Counted from the first letter of the stretch, positions 43,770 through 53,560 are shown. The stretch is 64,000 nt of DNA from Corynebacterium freiburgense (GCF_030408815.1 NZ_CP047355.1:2232001-2296000), one strand, 5' to 3'. Translations and numbers: made by a program. Notes: generated by a model from the sequence alone, not told the origin.

Positions 43770-43803
43770 AAGCCGCCCTTCGATAAGAATGGGCGGCTTT
43801 AAG
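43770..43803. terminator. Bidirectional terminator between the DUF4352-like gene and degV
   Basis: AAGCCGCCC-ttcgataagaat-GGGCGGCTTT is a 9-bp GC-rich hairpin with T-runs on both sides and lies between two convergent genes. Confidence 0.85.
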
Positions 43804-43846
43804 CTAAAAACCACAGCGAACTAATTCGTACAGTAAAGCCTCTTGT

Positions 43847-44638
43847 CTAATCAGTATCCCGCACCACTGTTATTGCGATGGAGCCTGGTCCAGAGTGAAT
43901 TGCCAGTACAGGTTCCATATCGATAATGGTGATATTTGGGGGCTCTTCGGTGGTGAGCGTTTCGGTAAGCATATCGCGCAGACGGCGTGCGGCTTCGCGA
44001 GCTTCGTGTTGTTGGAGCGTGATTTCTCCGGTTCCACCAGCCAGATTGGTTTTTACAAGATCGACTATTTTGGCGAATGCTTTGGCCTGGGTTCGGGTTT
44101 TACCGACTACTTCAAGTTTTCCGTCTTTAAGGTGCATGATCGGTTTGGTAGCAAGCGCTGTCGACATCAGAGCTGTGGCTGCGGATACTCTGCCTGATTT
44201 GCGTAGTTCGTCGATTCGGTGCACGTAGAGCCAGGTTTCCGCACGTTCAAGGATTTTGGTTGCGGCATCTGCACATGCTTCGAGGTTGCCGCCTGCTTGG
44301 GCACATGTGGCTGCGGCAATGGCAGCACTGCCAAGGCTCATACCAACGCTATTGGTATCTAGAACCCTAACCGTGTTTTCGAATATACCTGCGGCTGTTA
44401 CCGCATTGGACCAGGTTGCGGAAAGTTCTTTTGATATATGCAGGGCGACGACGCCGTCATCGCCGCCGCGTTCGAGTTGGCGCGCGTAGCAGGCAACAAG
44501 TTCAAGGGGATTGAGCCCGGCGGTGGTTCGATCATCACCACGATTCATAATGTGCAGATCAATAACGGTGATATCGAATACTGTTGCGATTTCGGCGGGT
44601 AGGCAGGATGAGGAATCTGTGACTATACGGACGGCCAC
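43847..44638 (-). CDS. DegV-family fatty-acid-binding protein
   Basis: A 263-residue DegV (EDD fold) protein. Members bind long-chain fatty acids and some are the FakB subunit that presents fatty acids to the kinase FakA. Landmarks: VRIVTDSSSCLP at the start, a Ser-rich loop HISKELSATWSNAV that binds the carboxylate, DTNSVGMSLGSAAIAAA, LRKSGRVSAATALMS and the C-terminal IHSGPGSIAITVV. No FakA gene is in the window. The GTG start at 44638 is preceded by AAAGGGAG. It is the last gene of the run nadD, rsfS, phosphatase, degV, with 20 bases between its start and the phosphatase stop. Confidence 0.9.
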   Translation of the reverse strand: MAVRIVTDSSSCLPAEIATVFDITVIDLHIMNRGDDRTTAGLNPLELVACYARQLERGGDDGVVALHISKELSATWSNAVTAAGIFENTVRVLDTNSVGMSLGSAAIAAATCAQAGGNLEACADAATKILERAETWLYVHRIDELRKSGRVSAATALMSTALATKPIMHLKDGKLEVVGKTRTQAKAFAKIVDLVKTNLAGGTGEITLQQHEAREAARRLRDMLTETLTTEEPPNITIIDMEPVLAIHSGPGSIAITVVRDTD

Positions 44639-44658
44639 GGCGGGACTCCCTTTACACG

Positions 44659-45372
44659 CTATTTATCAAGTTCAAGACCTAGTGCTACACCCATGTTCCA
44701 ACCATCAAGGTACCACTGGGCGTCATGGATATTTTCTTCGGTAAAACGGGCATCAGGAACTATCGGCTGACCATCAGCTCCTAGAGTTTCTGGGTGGAAC
44801 CTAGGGCGAGCGGTAAGTCTTCCCCAACAGGTGTTTTTTAGCCCGGAAAACATAATAAACTCTTCATTGGTAGTCATGCCGAGCAGGCTGGCAACAAGCG
44901 CACTAATAGTGCCACCGTGAGCTACCAATAGCACCGTTTTGTCTTCCCATTCAGGGAACTTAACCATCATTTCATCGATTACTTCACGGGCCCGGGCCGC
45001 TACTTGCAATCGAGTTTCACCGCCTGGAGGCGCCCAAGTTACATCGTGGCGCCAACGGGCACGAGCACCTGGATATTGCGCATCAACCTCTTGATGGCTC
45101 TTACCTTGCCATTCCCCGAGGTTGGTTTCACGCAACCGGGAATCGGTGATCACCGGGACGTCGATAAGCTTACTTACAATAAGCGCGGTGTCGTGGGCGC
45201 GGCTAAGGTCGGAGGACAAAATCGCACGAATAGGGCGTTGCGAAAGATAGCGGGCAGCATTGTGCGCCTGTTCGATTCCAAAGTCGCTAAGCTTGGTGTC
45301 CAGCTGCCCCTGCATACGCTTAGACGCGTTGTATTCGGTCTGCCCATGGCGCAGCAAAATAAGGCGTCTCAC
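44659..45372 (-). CDS. Histidine phosphatase (phosphoglycerate-mutase-like, GpmB type)
   Basis: A 237-residue member of the histidine phosphatase superfamily. The phosphohistidine motif LLRHGQTEYNASKRMQGQLD lies at residues 6-25, the partner motif LRETNLGEWQGKSHQEVDA carries the acid, and the second His is in VLLVAHGGTISALVASLL. Such genes downstream of rsfS are often annotated as phosphoglycerate mutase or as glucosyl-3-phosphoglycerate phosphatase (GpgP) in actinobacteria. The latter makes glucosylglycerate for methylglucose-type lipopolysaccharides. The GTG start overlaps the rsfS stop by four bases (GTGA). Confidence 0.88.
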   Translation of the reverse strand: MRRLILLRHGQTEYNASKRMQGQLDTKLSDFGIEQAHNAARYLSQRPIRAILSSDLSRAHDTALIVSKLIDVPVITDSRLRETNLGEWQGKSHQEVDAQYPGARARWRHDVTWAPPGGETRLQVAARAREVIDEMMVKFPEWEDKTVLLVAHGGTISALVASLLGMTTNEEFIMFSGLKNTCWGRLTARPRFHPETLGADGQPIVPDARFTEENIHDAQWYLDGWNMGVALGLELDK

Positions 45373-45836
45373 AATTCATCCATATCTGGCTCTTGATCCG
45401 CAAGTGGGATCTGATCGATGGAGGAAACATTGCGAACGTCAACATCGCGTTCCCAAGCCTTGGGGCGAACTGGAGTTTCAATCCCCTCAATATCAATCAG
45501 TGGGCAATCTCGCCACAAACGATCCAACGCATAGAATTCACGTTCCTCTTTGCGCTGAATATGGATAACAATATCGCCGTAATCAAGCAGCGCCCAACGC
45601 CCCTCCCGAACACCTTCACGACGCACCGGCTTAGCCCCAAGCTCACGCAACTTTTCTTCGACCTCGTCCACAATTGCGCTCACTTGACGCTCATTATCAG
45701 CCGAGGCAATGACAAAACAATCCGTAATCACCATCTGGTCCGAAACATCAATTACCGCAATTTCTTGGGCAAGCTTCTCATCCGCAGCCAACGCCGCAGC
45801 CCGAGCTAATGAAAGAGAAAAATCAGAAGCAGTCAC
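45369..45836 (-). CDS. rsfS: Ribosomal silencing factor RsfS
   Basis: A 155-residue DUF143/Iojap protein that binds ribosomal protein L14 and blocks subunit joining under nutrient limitation. The core is complete: VIDVSDQMVITDCFVIASAD, NERQVSAIVDEVEEKLRE, PVRREGVREGRWALLDYGDI and VIHIQRKEEREFYALDRLW. The start is placed at the GTG at 45836 because AAGGA lies five bases upstream and the protein then begins at the conserved helix. The reading frame extends to 45917, but that stretch has no site. A C-terminal acidic tail of about 50 residues is typical of actinobacteria. It sits between nadD and the phosphatase gene. Confidence 0.93.
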   Translation of the reverse strand: MTASDFSLSLARAAALAADEKLAQEIAVIDVSDQMVITDCFVIASADNERQVSAIVDEVEEKLRELGAKPVRREGVREGRWALLDYGDIVIHIQRKEEREFYALDRLWRDCPLIDIEGIETPVRPKAWERDVDVRNVSSIDQIPLADQEPDMDEL

Positions 45837-45906
45837 ACTAGTCCTTATAATCCTTGGGTTCCGATCAAGTCTCCCATAGAACGTAAGGTTTAAGCTACTT
45901 ATTGCT

Positions 45907-46605
45907 CTATTGGTCACCTGACCCTAGGCTTGCCGACATCCCATTCGTCGGCCAATCCTGATACAAACAATGCTTCGCAATATACTGCACTACGCCATCA
46001 GGAACGAGATACCACACCGGACGACCAGCAGCGGAACGCAACCGACAATCCGTAGAAGAAATCGCCATAGCCGGAATCTCAATCAAAGAAACTTTTGAAC
46101 TTTGCTGCAAGGGCAAATCATGGGAAAGTTCATAGCCAGGCCGAGTAACCCCCACAAAGTGAGCCAGTTCAAACATTTCTTCCCAGTTGTGCCAAGTGAC
46201 AATCTGCGCCAAAGCATCCGAGCCGGTAATAAAAAACAGCTCCGCATCCGGGTACACCTTCCGCAGATCATGCAATGTATCCACAGTATATGTTTGCCCC
46301 CCGCGATTAATATCAACCCGGCTCACTTGAAAACGAGGATTAGAAGCCGTGGCTATTACTGTCATAAGGTACCGATGTTCCGCTGGCGATACCCGACGGT
46401 GTGACTTCTGCCAAGGCTGACCTGTTGGGACAAAGACTACGAGATCCAGCTCAAACTGATCCGCCACTTCAGATCCCGCCACTAAGTGACCATTATGGAT
46501 TGGATCGAATGTGCCACCCATGATCCCAATCCGCTGGGGATTCTGCGAAACACACTCCAGGGCAGTCTTGGAATTGGAATTGGGGACCATTTCAGTGGAG
46601 GACAT
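45907..46605 (-). CDS. nadD: Nicotinate-nucleotide adenylyltransferase
   Basis: Converts nicotinate mononucleotide to deamido-NAD in NAD synthesis. The 232-residue protein has the nucleotidyltransferase signature [16 protein letters not shown] (residues about 28-43) and the C-terminal [20 protein letters not shown], as in NadD. The [20 protein letters not shown] segment forms the central fold. The ATG at 46605 is preferred: a TACAAT -10 hexamer ends seven bases upstream, implying a leaderless transcript. The open frame extends further to 46761, but that part is a translation of a 47-base palindromic repeat. It is followed by rsfS after a 70-base gap. Confidence 0.93.
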   Translation of the reverse strand: MSSTEMVPNSNSKTALECVSQNPQRIGIMGGTFDPIHNGHLVAGSEVADQFELDLVVFVPTGQPWQKSHRRVSPAEHRYLMTVIATASNPRFQVSRVDINRGGQTYTVDTLHDLRKVYPDAELFFITGSDALAQIVTWHNWEEMFELAHFVGVTRPGYELSHDLPLQQSSKVSLIEIPAMAISSTDCRLRSAAGRPVWYLVPDGVVQYIAKHCLYQDWPTNGMSASLGSGDQ

Positions 46606-46612
46606 GGCAAAG

Positions 46613-46618
46613 ATTGTA
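46613..46618 (-). promoter_or_regulatory. -10 element of a leaderless nadD transcript
   Basis: TACAAT on the reverse strand ends seven bases before the nadD ATG, so transcription should start on or next to the start codon. The -35 is weak and no ribosome site exists upstream. Confidence 0.5.
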
Positions 46619-46688
46619 CCGCTAGAGCTTGGGAAGAAAGACTCCTTATATGCCATTAGTGGGAATATTGTTTTATTTCCATAAATAG

Positions 46689-46735
46689 TGTCGCCAAAAA
46701 CACCAATTGGGCACAACATGGTGTAATCGGCGACA
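46689..46735. repeat. 47-nt palindromic repeat, copy 1
   Basis: TGTCGCC (46689-46695) and GGCGACA (46729-46735) enclose ACACC/GGTGT, giving a nested hairpin. Two further 47-base copies with the same arms lie at 53561 and 53634. Confidence 0.8.
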
Positions 46736-46816
46736 AACCCCACGTAACCCTTAGCCCGCAAGATATCCCCTGCTTAACGCAACCAGGGTTGATTGCCACT
46801 TAGCAACGCCACCGCG

Positions 46817-46869
46817 AGCCCCACCAGCCAAAGTGAAGCCCCACCAGCCAAAGTGAAGCCCCACCAGCC
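46817..46869 (+). repeat. 20-bp tandem repeat (2.6 copies)
   Basis: AGCCCCACCAGCCAAAGTGA occurs at 46817-46836 and 46837-46856, and its first 13 bases occur again at 46857-46869. It lies between nadD and the small membrane protein gene and may vary in copy number between strains. Confidence 0.85.
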
Positions 46870-46910
46870 CCACCCGCACCAGCTGTGCTTGAACTGCATC
46901 AGAGTCGTGG

Positions 46911-47216
46911 TTAGCTAATCCATATAAGGTAGGCAGTACTAAGTCCGAGAAATACTCCGAGGGGCAAACTTGCGCAAATCCATGTGGCTACAAGGCCGCC
47001 GAGCCGTTGTTTTCCTAGGAACCCTGGGTAAATGCCGCCAAGGAACACTCCAAATAGGGCGGCCACCAGGATAAAGTCTTGGGACGGGGCGCTCGCATTA
47101 ATAAGGAGTCGAATAAAGTGCCACGCCAGGATTCCTATAACGGTAATGCCGGTGAGCACCGTGAAGATTTGGATGCCTTGGCGTGTTGGTTCGTTTGTCT
47201 GGTATTGCGCTGGCAT
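46911..47216 (-). CDS. Small three-helix membrane protein of unknown function
   Basis: A 101-residue protein with a polar N-terminus (MPAQYQTNEPTRQGIQI), then three hydrophobic segments (FTVLTGITVIGILAWHFI, FILVAALFGVFLGGIYPGF, WICASLPLGVFLGLSTAYLI). No family is recognised. Its position between proA and nadD, in the same orientation, is typical of small membrane proteins conserved in corynebacteria. The ATG at 47216 has GGGGAAGGAAG upstream. Confidence 0.7.
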   Translation of the reverse strand: MPAQYQTNEPTRQGIQIFTVLTGITVIGILAWHFIRLLINASAPSQDFILVAALFGVFLGGIYPGFLGKQRLGGLVATWICASLPLGVFLGLSTAYLIWIS

Positions 47217-47297
47217 TTGTCTTCCTTCCCCTTGGGGTGCAGGCAGCCTTCACCGTAGCGCGATTGAGAGTGTAAAGCTATAGAATTTATTAAACTT

Positions 47298-48560
47298 TTA
47301 GGGCCTTGTATGCCCATTGCCAGTTAGGATCCACTTAGTAGAGGTGAGTTCGGGAAGAGCCATAGGGCCACGAGCGTGGAGTTTTTGAGTAGAGATTCCG
47401 ATTTCTGCTCCAAATCCGTATTGCTCACCGTCAGTCCAAGCCGTGGATGCATTAATCATTACGGCTGCGGAATCAACAGCAGTGGCGAATGTTTGGGCAG
47501 TTTGGATATTGCGTGTGGCAATGCCTTCGGTATGTCCCGAGCTCCAACGGGCTATGTGTTCGATGGCGCCTTGGACGCCGTCTACTTCAGCAAGGGCGAT
47601 ATCCATCGAGAGGTATTCAGTAGCCCAGTCTTCTTCTGTAGCTTCGATATCACAGCCAAGTGTTTCCACATCACCGTGGACAGTGACCCCCGCGGCCTGA
47701 AGGGCAGCTACAACGCTGCGCTTTGCGACGTCGTCAAGCTTAGTGTCCAGCAGCACAGTTTCGGTAGCATTGCATACGCTGACGCGACGGGTTTTGCCAT
47801 TAAGAAGCATGGAAATCGCCTGATCCAGATCGCAATCATGGTCAATATAAAAGTGGCAATTACCTACACCAGTTTCAATGGTAGGAACGGTAGCGTTTGT
47901 AACCACAGCTTCGATAAGTTTCGCGCCACCTCGGGGAATCACCAGATCAACAAGGCCGCGGGCAGTAATAAGATCTTGCACACTATCGTGAGTTTCGCAA
48001 GGTAAAAGCTGGACCGCAGCGGCAGGTAAGCCATGAGCTACAAGTGTTTCCTGCAGAATTTCCACTAGTACCGTGTTCGAATGGCGGGCAGATTTAGAGC
48101 CGCGTAATAATGCAACGTTTCCAGATTTTAGGGCCAGCCCAAAAGCATCCACAGTTACATTTGGGCGTGCCTCATACACCATGCCCATTACCCCCAGGGG
48201 TACCCGAACCTGTTGCATCCGAATCCCATTGGGCAATGTCTTTCCGGAAAGGACGTCCCCTACCGGATCGGGCAGTGCGGCAACTTGACGCAATCCGCCA
48301 GCAATGCCGGCAATACGTTCCTGAGATAAAGCCAGACGATCGATAAAAGATTCGGGATAGCCAGCGGCGCGACCATCCTGAATATCCTGAGCATTCGCCG
48401 TTAAAATGCGCGTGGCCTGCTGTTCGAGCGCATCAGCAGCGGCAAGTAACACGCGATTCTTTGCATCGGTGGTTAACATCGCTATATTTCGGGCTACTTC
48501 TTTGGCCGCGCGTGCTAATGCTAGGACTTGTTCTCGTTCGTTTTCTCGGGCACTATTCAT
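47298..48560 (-). CDS. proA: Gamma-glutamyl phosphate reductase
   Basis: The second enzyme of proline synthesis (gamma-glutamyl phosphate to glutamate semialdehyde, NADPH). The 420-residue protein contains the ALDH-superfamily core: [32 protein letters not shown], the catalytic Cys in [15 protein letters not shown], and the ProA-specific [20 protein letters not shown]. The ATG at 48560 has a TACACT hexamer ending seven bases upstream and no ribosome site, so it is probably leaderless; the open frame continues to 48623. It is separated from proB by the divergent secreted-protein gene. Confidence 0.94.
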   Translation of the reverse strand: MNSARENEREQVLALARAAKEVARNIAMLTTDAKNRVLLAAADALEQQATRILTANAQDIQDGRAAGYPESFIDRLALSQERIAGIAGGLRQVAALPDPVGDVLSGKTLPNGIRMQQVRVPLGVMGMVYEARPNVTVDAFGLALKSGNVALLRGSKSARHSNTVLVEILQETLVAHGLPAAAVQLLPCETHDSVQDLITARGLVDLVIPRGGAKLIEAVVTNATVPTIETGVGNCHFYIDHDCDLDQAISMLLNGKTRRVSVCNATETVLLDTKLDDVAKRSVVAALQAAGVTVHGDVETLGCDIEATEEDWATEYLSMDIALAEVDGVQGAIEHIARWSSGHTEGIATRNIQTAQTFATAVDSAAVMINASTAWTDGEQYGFGAEIGISTQKLHARGPMALPELTSTKWILTGNGHTRP

Positions 48561-48567
48561 GCGCACA

Positions 48568-48573
48568 AGTGTA
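48568..48573 (-). promoter_or_regulatory. -10 element of a leaderless proA transcript
   Basis: TACACT on the reverse strand is followed by seven bases (TGTGCGC) and the ATG at 48560. The layout is the same as at nadD. Confidence 0.45.
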
Positions 48574-48640
48574 GCTTGACCCCCAAAACTTATGGTTCGC
48601 AGATACGCTATACACATAAACACTAGAAAGGTTTAAAGCG

Positions 48641-49543
48641 ATGCGTGCCTTGCCCCTTATCTTGGCGTGTGGAATTTCACTCGCCGCATTCAGCCTTAGC
48701 GCCACCCCAGCCTCAGCAGAAAAACTGGACACTACCTTCCAGAAGCTGACCCAAATTGAATTCTCCCACGAAACATTTCAAACCCGGCATGGGCACCAAT
48801 GCACGCTCAAAGACAATACATTAGAATGCCGCGACGGCGATCAGCGCTGGAAAATTGCTGATAATAAAATCGAGCAGATTCGTGACCGTAATAGAACAGA
48901 CACACCAAATAGAAAAGACGCACCAGCTGAAGGTCCGCAGCCAGCATTCTTGCCAGCAGGGGCAAAAATCAAACACGATAGTATTGAATGCGGTGTGACC
49001 GATAAGGAATTTATATGCGCCACCGGTGGTGGGAAAACTTGGCTAAAAAGCACGGAATCCGCTCTAGAAACCAATAGTGGTGAGTTATATCAACGTAAAG
49101 ACCCCCCAAAAGAAACTGGTGGAGTCTCCGCAACATTTGGCGGGAAAAAGGGCCATAAATTCACATTAACCAGCCTCGATGCGCCAGGGGACCAGATTGC
49201 GTGTTTTATTCCGGAACATGCGGACCTAGAAAAGGATCCAGAATTCATTACCTGCGGCACAAAAACCGCTGCGGGACTTGCGGGACAATTCCGGATCGGG
49301 GCAGAACTCTATGATCTTGGCACCGCCCAACCGCTTGCCCCATTTGCTGATACCCCTTCCCCACGTCCGATTGAGGTCCGCCGTGGCGATGTGCATTGTA
49401 ACGGCGAAAATGCCGCATTGATTTGCCAAACTCCACTTGGGGAATTTCAAATAACCGCGCAACAAGCTGGATTTGACCACATTCAACCGTTCCAGCTTCC
49501 ACAGGCCGAGAAGGACCAGCCAGAACCAGAACCACAACCGTAG
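48641..49543 (+). CDS. Secreted protein of unknown function
   Basis: A 300-residue protein with a signal peptide (RALPLILACGISLAAFSLSA), cleavage expected after TPASA near residue 26. The mature protein has six or more cysteines in short strand-like motifs (QCTLKDNTLECRDGD, IECGVTDKEFICATGGG, VHCNGENAALICQT). These form three repeats of a CxxxxxxxxC unit that may each close one disulphide. The C-terminus is Pro/Glu-rich. No family is recognised. AAAGG lies upstream of the ATG. It is inserted on the opposite strand between proA and proB and ends four bases from the proB stop. Confidence 0.78.
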   Translation: MRALPLILACGISLAAFSLSATPASAEKLDTTFQKLTQIEFSHETFQTRHGHQCTLKDNTLECRDGDQRWKIADNKIEQIRDRNRTDTPNRKDAPAEGPQPAFLPAGAKIKHDSIECGVTDKEFICATGGGKTWLKSTESALETNSGELYQRKDPPKETGGVSATFGGKKGHKFTLTSLDAPGDQIACFIPEHADLEKDPEFITCGTKTAAGLAGQFRIGAELYDLGTAQPLAPFADTPSPRPIEVRRGDVHCNGENAALICQTPLGEFQITAQQAGFDHIQPFQLPQAEKDQPEPEPQP

Positions 49544-49546
49544 TGT

Positions 49547-50737
49547 TTAGGCGCGGGAAGCAAAGTCGCTGAGATAATCCGCGTGGACCACCGGCTTGTG
49601 CATCCCCGCCGGTAATTCGGATGTATGCTTGCCTAGCATCCAGCCAAGGAGTTGGGAATCATAATTGACTTCCCCACGCCCAATAATCTGCCCACCTGGC
49701 CCCATAATTTCCACGATTTCACCAGCCTGGAATTCCCCTTCAACACTGGTAATTCCTACCGCAAGCAGTGATTTGCCGCCGCTGGTTACGGCAGTAACCG
49801 CCCCGGCGTCGATACGCAATGTGCCTGCGACATCTGCAGCATATAATGCCCAGAATTTCCATGCGGACAACCGATTTTCTTTGGGATAAAACACGGTGCC
49901 GACGTCCGCAGGCCCCAAAGCCGCAGCAATATTGTCGGCAGAGGTCAGCAATACTGGAATTCCACAACGCGATGCCAACCGAGCCGCTGACACTTTCGAA
50001 GCCATACCGCCTGTACCAACCACACCCCCATCACCCGCAATCACACCTTTAAGGTCATTGCCATCGCGAACTTCTGCAATAAACTGCGCATCTGGTTCCG
50101 CAGGGTTTTTATTATAGAGCCCGTCAACATCAGAGAGCAGCACCAATGCATCCGCACTCACAAGGTGGGCAACAATGGCAGCCAGGCGATCATTATCACC
50201 AAAACGCATTTCCGTTGTAGCGACCGTATCGTTCTCATTTACTATTGGGACTGCACGAAGCTGACGTAACCGATCAATTGTTCGCTGCGCGTTTCGGGCC
50301 CGGTCACGACGCCCCGCATCCCCAGCCGTTAGCAGCACTTGCCCCGTCACCCGACCATACCGACCAAAACTACGGCCCCACTCATGCGCCAAATGTACTT
50401 GCCCTACGCTCGCTGCCGCCTGTTTTGTTGCCAGATCCGCAGGGCGCTGAGTGAGGCCCAGTGGTGCCATGCCCGCAGCAATCGAACCCGAAGACACCAC
50501 AATCACATCAGAACCGCGCCCCATCCGCGCTTGCAGCGCATCGACCAAAGCATCGATCCGCGCTGGATCAACCGTAAAATCCGACCCCGTAAGCGAAGAG
50601 GATCCGACTTTTACCACCACCCGCTTCGCTTGAGCAATGCCCTCACGTAAACTCGCCGGCGTGCCATTCGCCGCCTTTTTCGCGGGCTGATCTGGCAAAT
50701 ACGGCGTCAATGGCAGCATAGAACTCATGGGGTACAT
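49547..50737 (-). CDS. proB: Glutamate 5-kinase with PUA domain
   Basis: Phosphorylates glutamate, the first step of proline synthesis and the usual feedback-inhibition point. About 396 residues from the ATG at 50737. Kinase landmarks: [14 protein letters not shown] at the N-terminus, [44 protein letters not shown] and [15 protein letters not shown]. The C-terminal 110 residues form a PUA domain ([22 protein letters not shown]). The frame is open up to 50824, overlapping obg, but the ATG at 50737 with GGGA five bases upstream leaves a 31-base gap to obg. obg and proB are co-directional and probably co-transcribed. Confidence 0.94.
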   Translation of the reverse strand: MYPMSSMLPLTPYLPDQPAKKAANGTPASLREGIAQAKRVVVKVGSSSLTGSDFTVDPARIDALVDALQARMGRGSDVIVVSSGSIAAGMAPLGLTQRPADLATKQAAASVGQVHLAHEWGRSFGRYGRVTGQVLLTAGDAGRRDRARNAQRTIDRLRQLRAVPIVNENDTVATTEMRFGDNDRLAAIVAHLVSADALVLLSDVDGLYNKNPAEPDAQFIAEVRDGNDLKGVIAGDGGVVGTGGMASKVSAARLASRCGIPVLLTSADNIAAALGPADVGTVFYPKENRLSAWKFWALYAADVAGTLRIDAGAVTAVTSGGKSLLAVGITSVEGEFQAGEIVEIMGPGGQIIGRGEVNYDSQLLGWMLGKHTSELPAGMHKPVVHADYLSDFASRA

Positions 50738-50768
50738 GGTAATCCCGGTGCTGCGCCGACGCACAAAA

Positions 50769-52271
50769 TTAGCCCTGCCAGCGCTCACGATCGGCGACCT
50801 GACCATCGCCATAATCGAACTCATCTATCAAACCGCGGCGTACCTGCGAAGCACGTTTACGTTCCGCCGCCGAGGCCCTGCCGGTGCGTTCAAGGCGCGC
50901 ATCCGTACCCCTGCCCGTTAGTGGCGTATCGACGCCCGCGACGGTCATTGGCTCCCACTCAAAGGAAATATCGCCAATAGTAACTGTGCAACCTTCTTCC
51001 GCACCGGCTTTAAGCAATGCGTCTTCCACACCTAATTTGGCCAACCGATCACCGAGGTATCCGACCGCCTCATCATTTTCAAAATCAGTTTGGCGAATCC
51101 AACGCTCGACCTTTTCACCACGAACAATAAATCCACCTGGGATTTCCGGATCGGCTTCAATAACGAAATCCCGCTTACCGTCCACGGCCTTCGGGCGAAC
51201 AATCATTCGCTTTTCAGCTTTTTGCTTAGGCTGCTTCCGGCGATGCTCCGCCACAATTTCCATTAACTTATACTTCAGCGGATCTAATCCTTGGCGAGCA
51301 ACCGTGGAGATAATAAAAACCGGCCAACCGTATTTTTCTTCCAGTTCCTCCAGCAGAAATTCCGCTAGTTCCTTCGCCTCTGGAATATCTGCCTTATTTA
51401 AAATAATAACCCGAGGGCGATCCTTTAAATCCCCCAAACCCGTATCCGAATCCAACGCCGACTGATACGCGGCAAGCTCAGCTTCCAGGGCGTCGATATC
51501 TGAAATGGGGTCCCTACCAGGCTCCAATGTCGCAACATCCACAACATGCGCTAACACCGCAGTTCGCTCTATATGACGTAGGAAATCCAACCCCAAACCC
51601 TTACCCTCCGAAGCACCCGGAATCAGCCCCGGCACATCGGCAATAGTAAATGTGTCATGCCCAACATTCACTACGCCAAGGTTTGGCTGCAATGTAGTAA
51701 AAGGATAATCCGCAATCTTCGGTCGGGCTGCCGACAAAACAGATACCAATGAAGACTTCCCCGCCGAAGGAAAACCAACCAATCCCACATCGGCCATTGA
51801 CTTTAACTCAAGCACAATATCATGCTGTTCACCCGGTTCGCCCTTTAATGCGAACCCAGGCGCCTTCCGAGCACGGCTCGCCAAAGCAGCATTCCCCAAA
51901 CCACCATGACCACCCGCAGCAGCAATAAATTGCGTACCAATAGCCGTTAAATCCGCAAGCACTTCCCCCTGCTTATTTAGCACCACCGTGCCAGCCGGAA
52001 CCTGCAATACAAGGTTTTCACCTCGAGCACCGTTTCGATGATCACCAGCACCATTACCGCCACGCTGCGCTTTAATATGCGGCCGGAAATGGAAATCCAA
52101 CAGCGTATGAACCTGCGGACTCACCTCAAGAATAATATCCCCGCCATGACCACCATTACCGCCATCTGGACCACCCAATGGCTTGTACTTCTCCCGATGA
52201 ACCGAAGCACAGCCATTACCGCCATCGCCAGCCATAAGGTGCAGTACAACGCGGTCAACAAAACGAGACAT
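50769..52271 (-). CDS. obg: Obg-family GTPase (CgtA/ObgE)
   Basis: An essential GTPase tied to 50S assembly and stress signalling. The 500-residue protein shows the three Obg parts: the glycine-rich Obg fold (residues 1-158, [20 protein letters not shown] and [14 protein letters not shown]), the G domain ([39 protein letters not shown]) and the C-terminal OCT domain with FEWEPM. The last 50 residues are an actinobacterial extension ([19 protein letters not shown]). It lies between the repeat-helix protein gene and proB; rpmA and rplU, which usually sit next to obg, are separated from it here by about 2 kb. Confidence 0.95.
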   Translation of the reverse strand: MSRFVDRVVLHLMAGDGGNGCASVHREKYKPLGGPDGGNGGHGGDIILEVSPQVHTLLDFHFRPHIKAQRGGNGAGDHRNGARGENLVLQVPAGTVVLNKQGEVLADLTAIGTQFIAAAGGHGGLGNAALASRARKAPGFALKGEPGEQHDIVLELKSMADVGLVGFPSAGKSSLVSVLSAARPKIADYPFTTLQPNLGVVNVGHDTFTIADVPGLIPGASEGKGLGLDFLRHIERTAVLAHVVDVATLEPGRDPISDIDALEAELAAYQSALDSDTGLGDLKDRPRVIILNKADIPEAKELAEFLLEELEEKYGWPVFIISTVARQGLDPLKYKLMEIVAEHRRKQPKQKAEKRMIVRPKAVDGKRDFVIEADPEIPGGFIVRGEKVERWIRQTDFENDEAVGYLGDRLAKLGVEDALLKAGAEEGCTVTIGDISFEWEPMTVAGVDTPLTGRGTDARLERTGRASAAERKRASQVRRGLIDEFDYGDGQVADRERWQG

Positions 52272-52413
52272 TATTTTCCCTACAAGTCAACAAAACAAAA
52301 ACAAGGCTAAAAAGAAAGCCCACAATAAGCTGCAGCGCCAAATACAAAGTGCCTCATACTATCATTACATCGCGCAAAAAACATACTCAAAACAATGCAC
52401 ACACTGGCAAGTA

Positions 52414-53187
52414 CTAACCCGAAAGTGCCTCCGGAAACTCGAGTATTGTCCGCGAACTCGGACGCCACAATAAAATACGCTGCCGCAAAAACGGCAAAAG
52501 CGCCCGATATTCGGCTAGCCAACGCGCCAATTCCTCCTCAGAGGCGAACGCCCACTCGTTTTCGGCCCAACGCTTTAATTGTTCAGGCAAAGCAGGCAAT
52601 GTCCCCGACCAGAACCCCACCTCCAAAACATATCCCTGCTTATTACCCGTTCGAAACAGATTAATACGCTGACCAAACGGCGCAAGTGGACCAATACAAA
52701 GAAAGTCACTTTGCGCGGCAATGCGTGCATGCTTATGCACCCAAAGATCCCCATGCAATTCGGCCCGACCCCGCACCCACGCATTCCCCGCCACCCGAGT
52801 AAAACCTGAAACTACCGCGTCCTCAAAAACCTTGGCGGCGTCGAAAACTTCAGCTTTCCCAAGCACATGCGCACACCCATACACCTCTGCATTCCCATAC
52901 ACCACAGCGTCCTCCCCCACCTTCGCATTTCCATAAACCTGCGCACCACCACAAACCCAAGCATCCCCATACACCAAAGCATTTTCATACACTTTTGCAT
53001 TGCCATACACCTCAGCCTCATCCGCCACCCAAGCAGAACCGCCAAGCGAAGCACTACCCTCCACCCAGCCACCGAGGTCACCACGCTTCACCCCATGCTG
53101 CGGCAAATTCTTTAACGCCCGAATACGGTACAACCTATGCCCAAAACGATCGAAACTCTGACTGGTACACATATAGTGCTTCTGCAT
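52414..53187 (-). CDS. YdcK-like left-handed beta-helix repeat protein
   Basis: A 257-residue protein whose middle (residues about 45-165) is about nineteen six-residue repeats of the type A-x-V-Y-G-N (for example EVYGNAKVYENALVYGDAWV). This builds a left-handed parallel beta helix as in hexapeptide acyltransferases and in the YdcK/phage family. The N-terminus has YRIRALKNLPQHGVKRGDLG then GWVEG, the usual YdcK-type opening, and the C-terminus is a helical domain with several Trp. No acyltransferase active site is visible. The ATG at 53187 has AGG six bases upstream. The DNA is strongly repetitive, which favours copy-number change of the repeat. Confidence 0.8.
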   Translation of the reverse strand: MQKHYMCTSQSFDRFGHRLYRIRALKNLPQHGVKRGDLGGWVEGSASLGGSAWVADEAEVYGNAKVYENALVYGDAWVCGGAQVYGNAKVGEDAVVYGNAEVYGCAHVLGKAEVFDAAKVFEDAVVSGFTRVAGNAWVRGRAELHGDLWVHKHARIAAQSDFLCIGPLAPFGQRINLFRTGNKQGYVLEVGFWSGTLPALPEQLKRWAENEWAFASEEELARWLAEYRALLPFLRQRILLWRPSSRTILEFPEALSG

Positions 53188-53388
53188 TTTTTACCTGCGC
53201 AATTTCCCAACAGCAATATTGCCAAACCCCAAAGACCGTTCCATCGTAGGCACACAACACCAAACTCAGGGATGGAAATAACAAACTTGGGAACGTAGCG
53301 CCCCCAGTCAGGTACCCCTACGAATAGGTTTGCTTGAAGAAATATGGTGTACTCGAATGCTCTCGAATTCACTTGAACGGCACGGCTG

Positions 53389-53430
53389 TGCCGGATTGGT
53401 GTGGTGCCGGATTGGTGTGGTGCCGGATTG
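53389..53430 (+). repeat. 16-bp direct repeat cluster 1
   Basis: TGCCGGATTGGTGTGG occurs at 53389-53404 and 53405-53420, and its first ten bases occur again at 53421-53430. Confidence 0.88.
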
Positions 53431-53560
53431 ATTGCGGAGGTTTGGGGTGTGGGGTTGGGGGCGGTGAACTGGAGGGAATATGGTGGCGGCTCATGACGGC
53501 GGCTCGGGGCGACACAAAGGGCGAGATGGTGCTGTTCATTTCCCCCATCCGGGGCTGGGT

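Noticed and set aside
46606..46761. N-terminal extension of NadD
   Set aside because: It contains a translation of the 47-nt repeat and precedes a leaderless-type promoter, so the ATG at 46605 is more likely.
52307..52522. 71-residue hydrophobic open frame on the reverse strand
   Set aside because: It overlaps the 3' part of the repeat-helix gene by 109 bases in another frame and has no supporting start signal. Hydrophobicity alone is weak evidence.
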